Positions 6,045 to 8,162 of a stretch of 8,162 bases of DNA are shown here, one piece after another. The stretch is from an uncultured Porphyromonadaceae bacterium. Lineage in GTDB: Bacteria > Bacteroidota > Bacteroidia > Bacteroidales > Muribaculaceae. Position numbers and translations under genes: made by a program. Positions within the stretch are counted from its first letter, which is position 1, and every line of letters begins with the position of its first letter. The stretch spans positions 1 to 8,162 of the forward strand of contig CAMWZB010000040.1 of assembly GCA_947178655.1 (NCBI GenBank), in the 5' to 3' direction. Under the pieces are notes generated by a model. That model had not been told where the DNA came from, ran no database searches, and saw only the letters and a program-made list of their open reading frames with translations.

Positions 6045-7277
6045 ATGCGACTCCCACTGATTCTCGTTCTTCCGGTACTGCTGCTCGGCATAGCCGCAGA
6101 CATCTACATATACCGAACAGTCCGCTCCTGGCGCCTCAAACATGGCCGCATCCTGCAAGGACTGCTTCTGTGGTCTTCGGTGATTCTGTCGCTGGCTTTT
6201 GCCGTGATGATAGCATGGCCCAAGAAAGCGACTGACGACGCCGGACTGACGACTCTGATGTGGTGTATATACGCTTATTTCAGCATATATATACCTAAGT
6301 ATATTTTCGTCATAACAAGCCTGTTCTGCCGCATCCCCGCGCTTTTCAGACACAAGCCGATGCCCGGACACCGTCTGGCACCGACCGTACTCGCTCTGGG
6401 TACGTTCGCAGTGATGATTCTGGGAGTTATCAACACCCGGCGCATAGATATCCACACTGTCCACTACAGCCATCCCGAACTTCCCGAAGCATTCGAAGGT
6501 CTTGAGGTGGTACAGATATCCGACCTGCACACAGGGACTTACGGAACCGATACATCATTCGTGTCGAAACTCGTCGACAGCATCAATGGGCTGCATCCTG
6601 ACATCATCGTGTTCACCGGCGACATCGTCAACCGCCATACATCGGAACTTGAGCCTTTCGCGCCCGTGCTGGCACGACTGAGCGCACCGCTCGGCGTATA
6701 CTCCATCCTTGGCAACCACGACTACGGCGACTACTACAAATGGCCGTCATACAAAGCCAAGGAAGAGAACCTGCAGCAGCTTCTGAACCTCCAGCACAAG
6801 ATGGGATGGAAGATGCTCAACAATGAGTCGGCCGTGATACGTGCCGGAGGCGATTCGATAGTGCTCATCGGTGTCGAGAACATCGGCGACTCTCCATTCC
6901 CTGTATACGGCGACCTCGATGCCGCATACAAAGGAGACCTGGCCGACCCGGCCTTCAAGATACTTCTGAGCCACAATCCGGCCCACTGGTGCTCGGATAT
7001 AGCACAGAGCCCTGACAAAAACATCGCACTGACTCTGGCCGGACACACCCATGCCATGCAGATGACCATCGGCAGACAGTCGCCGGCGGCCTTCAGGTAT
7101 CCTACGTGGGGAGGCATGTACACTGACTCCGACAGGGGTCACGACCTATATGTGAATATCGGCACCGGAGAGGTGGGTATCCCGGCACGTATCGGAGCCA
7201 CCCCGGAGGTGACGGTATTCAGATTCTCACGCGGAGCAAAAAACGATGGATACGCCAAGACCTACAAGGCCCGATAG
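6045..7277 (+). CDS. Membrane-anchored calcineurin-type metallophosphoesterase (YkuE/YaeI-like)
   Basis: The product (410 residues) has a membrane-embedded N-terminal third and a catalytic C-terminal domain. Hydrophobic segments lie near 3-22, 38-57, 70-95 and 112-129. The dinuclear metal site is complete: ISDLHTG (D160, H162), FTGDIVN (D193), LGNHDYGDY (N224, H225), LLSHNP (H310) and AGHTHAMQM (H334, H336). This is the signature of the YkuE/YaeI branch, which includes enzymes acting on UDP-diacylglucosamine and the chlamydial lipid A enzyme LpxG. Most relatives read GHTHGGQ where this one has GHTHAMQ. The N-terminal four-span region is longer than the single anchor of YkuE. ATG 6045 lies 30 bp after the acyltransferase stop, and the stop codon is 4 bp before tex. 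A lipid-linked phosphate substrate is a reasonable inference from family and neighbours but unproven; which side of the membrane the catalytic domain faces is also unknown. Confidence 0.87.
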   Translation: MRLPLILVLPVLLLGIAADIYIYRTVRSWRLKHGRILQGLLLWSSVILSLAFAVMIAWPKKATDDAGLTTLMWCIYAYFSIYIPKYIFVITSLFCRIPALFRHKPMPGHRLAPTVLALGTFAVMILGVINTRRIDIHTVHYSHPELPEAFEGLEVVQISDLHTGTYGTDTSFVSKLVDSINGLHPDIIVFTGDIVNRHTSELEPFAPVLARLSAPLGVYSILGNHDYGDYYKWPSYKAKEENLQQLLNLQHKMGWKMLNNESAVIRAGGDSIVLIGVENIGDSPFPVYGDLDAAYKGDLADPAFKILLSHNPAHWCSDIAQSPDKNIALTLAGHTHAMQMTIGRQSPAAFRYPTWGGMYTDSDRGHDLYVNIGTGEVGIPARIGATPEVTVFRFSRGAKNDGYAKTYKAR

Positions 7278-7281
7278 AAGC

Positions 7282-8162
7282 ATGGAACAGACAGCGAAAG
7301 CAATAGCACAACAGCTCGGACTTCCCGAGAAAGGCGTGGCATCGGCCATCGAGCTCCTTGACGAAGGAGCGACCGTACCGTTCATCAGCCGCTACCGCAA
7401 GGAGCGCACAGGCTCGCTCGACGAAGTGGCGGTCCGAAATATCGAGACGGCCTTGGCTCAGCACCGCGCCATGGATGCACGCCGTGGATTTGTCAGCAAA
7501 GCCATCGCAGAGGCCGGAGCCATGACGGCAGAAATCGCAGAACGCCTTGAGGCGGCCCGGACCATGACGGAGATAGAAGACATCTATGCACCGTTCAAGC
7601 CCAAGCGTCGCACACGTGCGGCCATCGCTCGCGAGAAAGGCCTCGAACCGCTGGCAAAAATCATCATGGCCGGACGCACCGCCGACTGCGAAGGCAGCGC
7701 GCGCCGTTTCATCGGCCAAAACGGCGTGGAGAGCTCGGACGAGGCCCTCGCCGGAGCCTCGGACATCATAGCCGAATGGGCCGCCGACAGCGAGCGGCTC
7801 CGCAACATCACCCGCAACACCTACCGCCGGAACGGTTCCATCAGATGCACCGTGGCAAAAGGAAAGGAAGAAGAAATAGCTCAGACTCCGCTGTCGCAGT
7901 ATGCCGACTTCAGCCAAAGCGTGCGCCGCATGTCGTCACACCAGTATCTGGCTCTTCGACGCGCCGAGCGCGAAGGATTCATAAAGGTCAAGTACGAGCT
8001 TGATGACAGCGACCGTCCGCTCGATGAGGCGCTCTGCCGTGCGTTCGTGCCGCGGAGCGCATCGCAGGACTGCGCGGCATTTATCGGGCATGCGGTGGAA
8101 GATGCGGCCAAACGCCTGCTGCGTCCGTCAGTTGAAACCGAAATATCGGCACAGCTCAAGGA
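7282..8162 (+). CDS. tex: Tex-family transcription / RNA-binding factor, 3'-truncated by window end
   Basis: The reading frame is open from ATG 7282 to the window end (293 codons, no stop). It matches the N-terminal third or more of Tex, a conserved cytoplasmic factor of about 700-780 residues, related to eukaryotic Spt6, that binds RNA and RNA polymerase. Recognisable Tex blocks are DEGATVPFISRYRKERTGSL (27-46, the most conserved N-terminal stretch), IEDIYAPFKPKRRTRAAIA (98-116), REKGLEPLA (117-125), the helical PSHRALA-like segment MSSHQYLALRRAEREGF (217-233), and DAAKRLLRPSVETEI (274-288), which leads into the YqgF/RuvC-like domain. That domain, the helix-hairpin-helix part and the C-terminal S1 domain lie beyond the window. 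The start is 4 bp after the phosphoesterase stop, which suggests translational coupling. I see no functional reason for Tex to sit in an envelope cluster. Confidence 0.95.
   Translation, partial: MEQTAKAIAQQLGLPEKGVASAIELLDEGATVPFISRYRKERTGSLDEVAVRNIETALAQHRAMDARRGFVSKAIAEAGAMTAEIAERLEAARTMTEIEDIYAPFKPKRRTRAAIAREKGLEPLAKIIMAGRTADCEGSARRFIGQNGVESSDEALAGASDIIAEWAADSERLRNITRNTYRRNGSIRCTVAKGKEEEIAQTPLSQYADFSQSVRRMSSHQYLALRRAEREGFIKVKYELDDSDRPLDEALCRAFVPRSASQDCAAFIGHAVEDAAKRLLRPSVETEISAQLK

Noticed and set aside
7219..7917. Minus-strand 232-codon open frame opposite tex
   Set aside because: The plus frame is an unmistakable Tex N-terminus open to the window end; the antisense frame also overlaps the end of the phosphoesterase gene.
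1..8162. Search for mobile elements, CRISPR arrays, defence genes, toxin-antitoxin pairs or riboswitches
   Set aside because: No repeat-spacer pattern, transposase or integrase motifs, long inverted repeats, or conserved riboswitch-like leader was seen; nearly all bases are accounted for by housekeeping and envelope genes.

Overview
The window looks like ordinary chromosomal DNA from a member of the Bacteroidota, most likely the order Bacteroidales. The main evidence is a textbook Bacteroidota promoter (TTTG, 19 bp, TAnnTTTG) in front of a tRNA gene, a second TAnnTTTG box in front of the main gene cluster, few Shine-Dalgarno sequences, and an OstA-like protein and an acyltransferase of types I associate with this phylum. 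Coding DNA is moderately GC-rich, while the one real intergenic region is AT-rich. I see no mobile element, CRISPR array, phage gene, toxin-antitoxin pair or clear sign of recent transfer.

Left part (1-1421): the 3' two-thirds or more of pyrH (UMP kinase) is followed 23 bp later by a complete frr (ribosome recycling factor). Two hairpins lie after frr. The first (1235-1274, perfect 16-bp stem) follows frr. The second (1296-1335) is a continuous 17-bp stem only when read on the minus strand, and it sits 4 nt beyond the 3' end of a minus-strand tRNA-Leu(CAA) gene (1340-1421). The pyrH-frr unit and the tRNA unit are therefore convergent and each has its own terminator hairpin.

Divergent promoter region (1422-1570): 149 bp of AT-rich DNA carry the tRNA promoter on the minus strand and a -7 box for the rightward genes on the plus strand. 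Both use the same octamer, TACCTTTG.

Right part (1571-8162): five same-strand genes are separated by only 32, 47, 30 and 4 bp, so they are probably one transcription unit. They are a SurA-type periplasmic chaperone with two parvulin domains, a 602-residue OstA/LptA-like beta-repeat protein, a PlsB-like glycerolipid acyltransferase, a membrane-anchored calcineurin-type phosphoesterase, and the first 293 codons of Tex, an S1-type transcription/RNA factor cut off by the window end. The first four fit envelope building: folding outer-membrane proteins, moving lipopolysaccharide, and making or processing membrane lipids. Tex is a general RNA-polymerase-associated factor and may simply share the transcript.

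I did not find a clearly new system. The points most worth a second look are the HX5D form of the acyltransferase active-site motif, the make-up of the envelope cluster (including a phosphoesterase that could be a lipid A pathway enzyme of the LpxG kind), the complementary decay of the two parvulin domains, and the very compact tRNA-Leu unit with a G1-U72 terminal pair.
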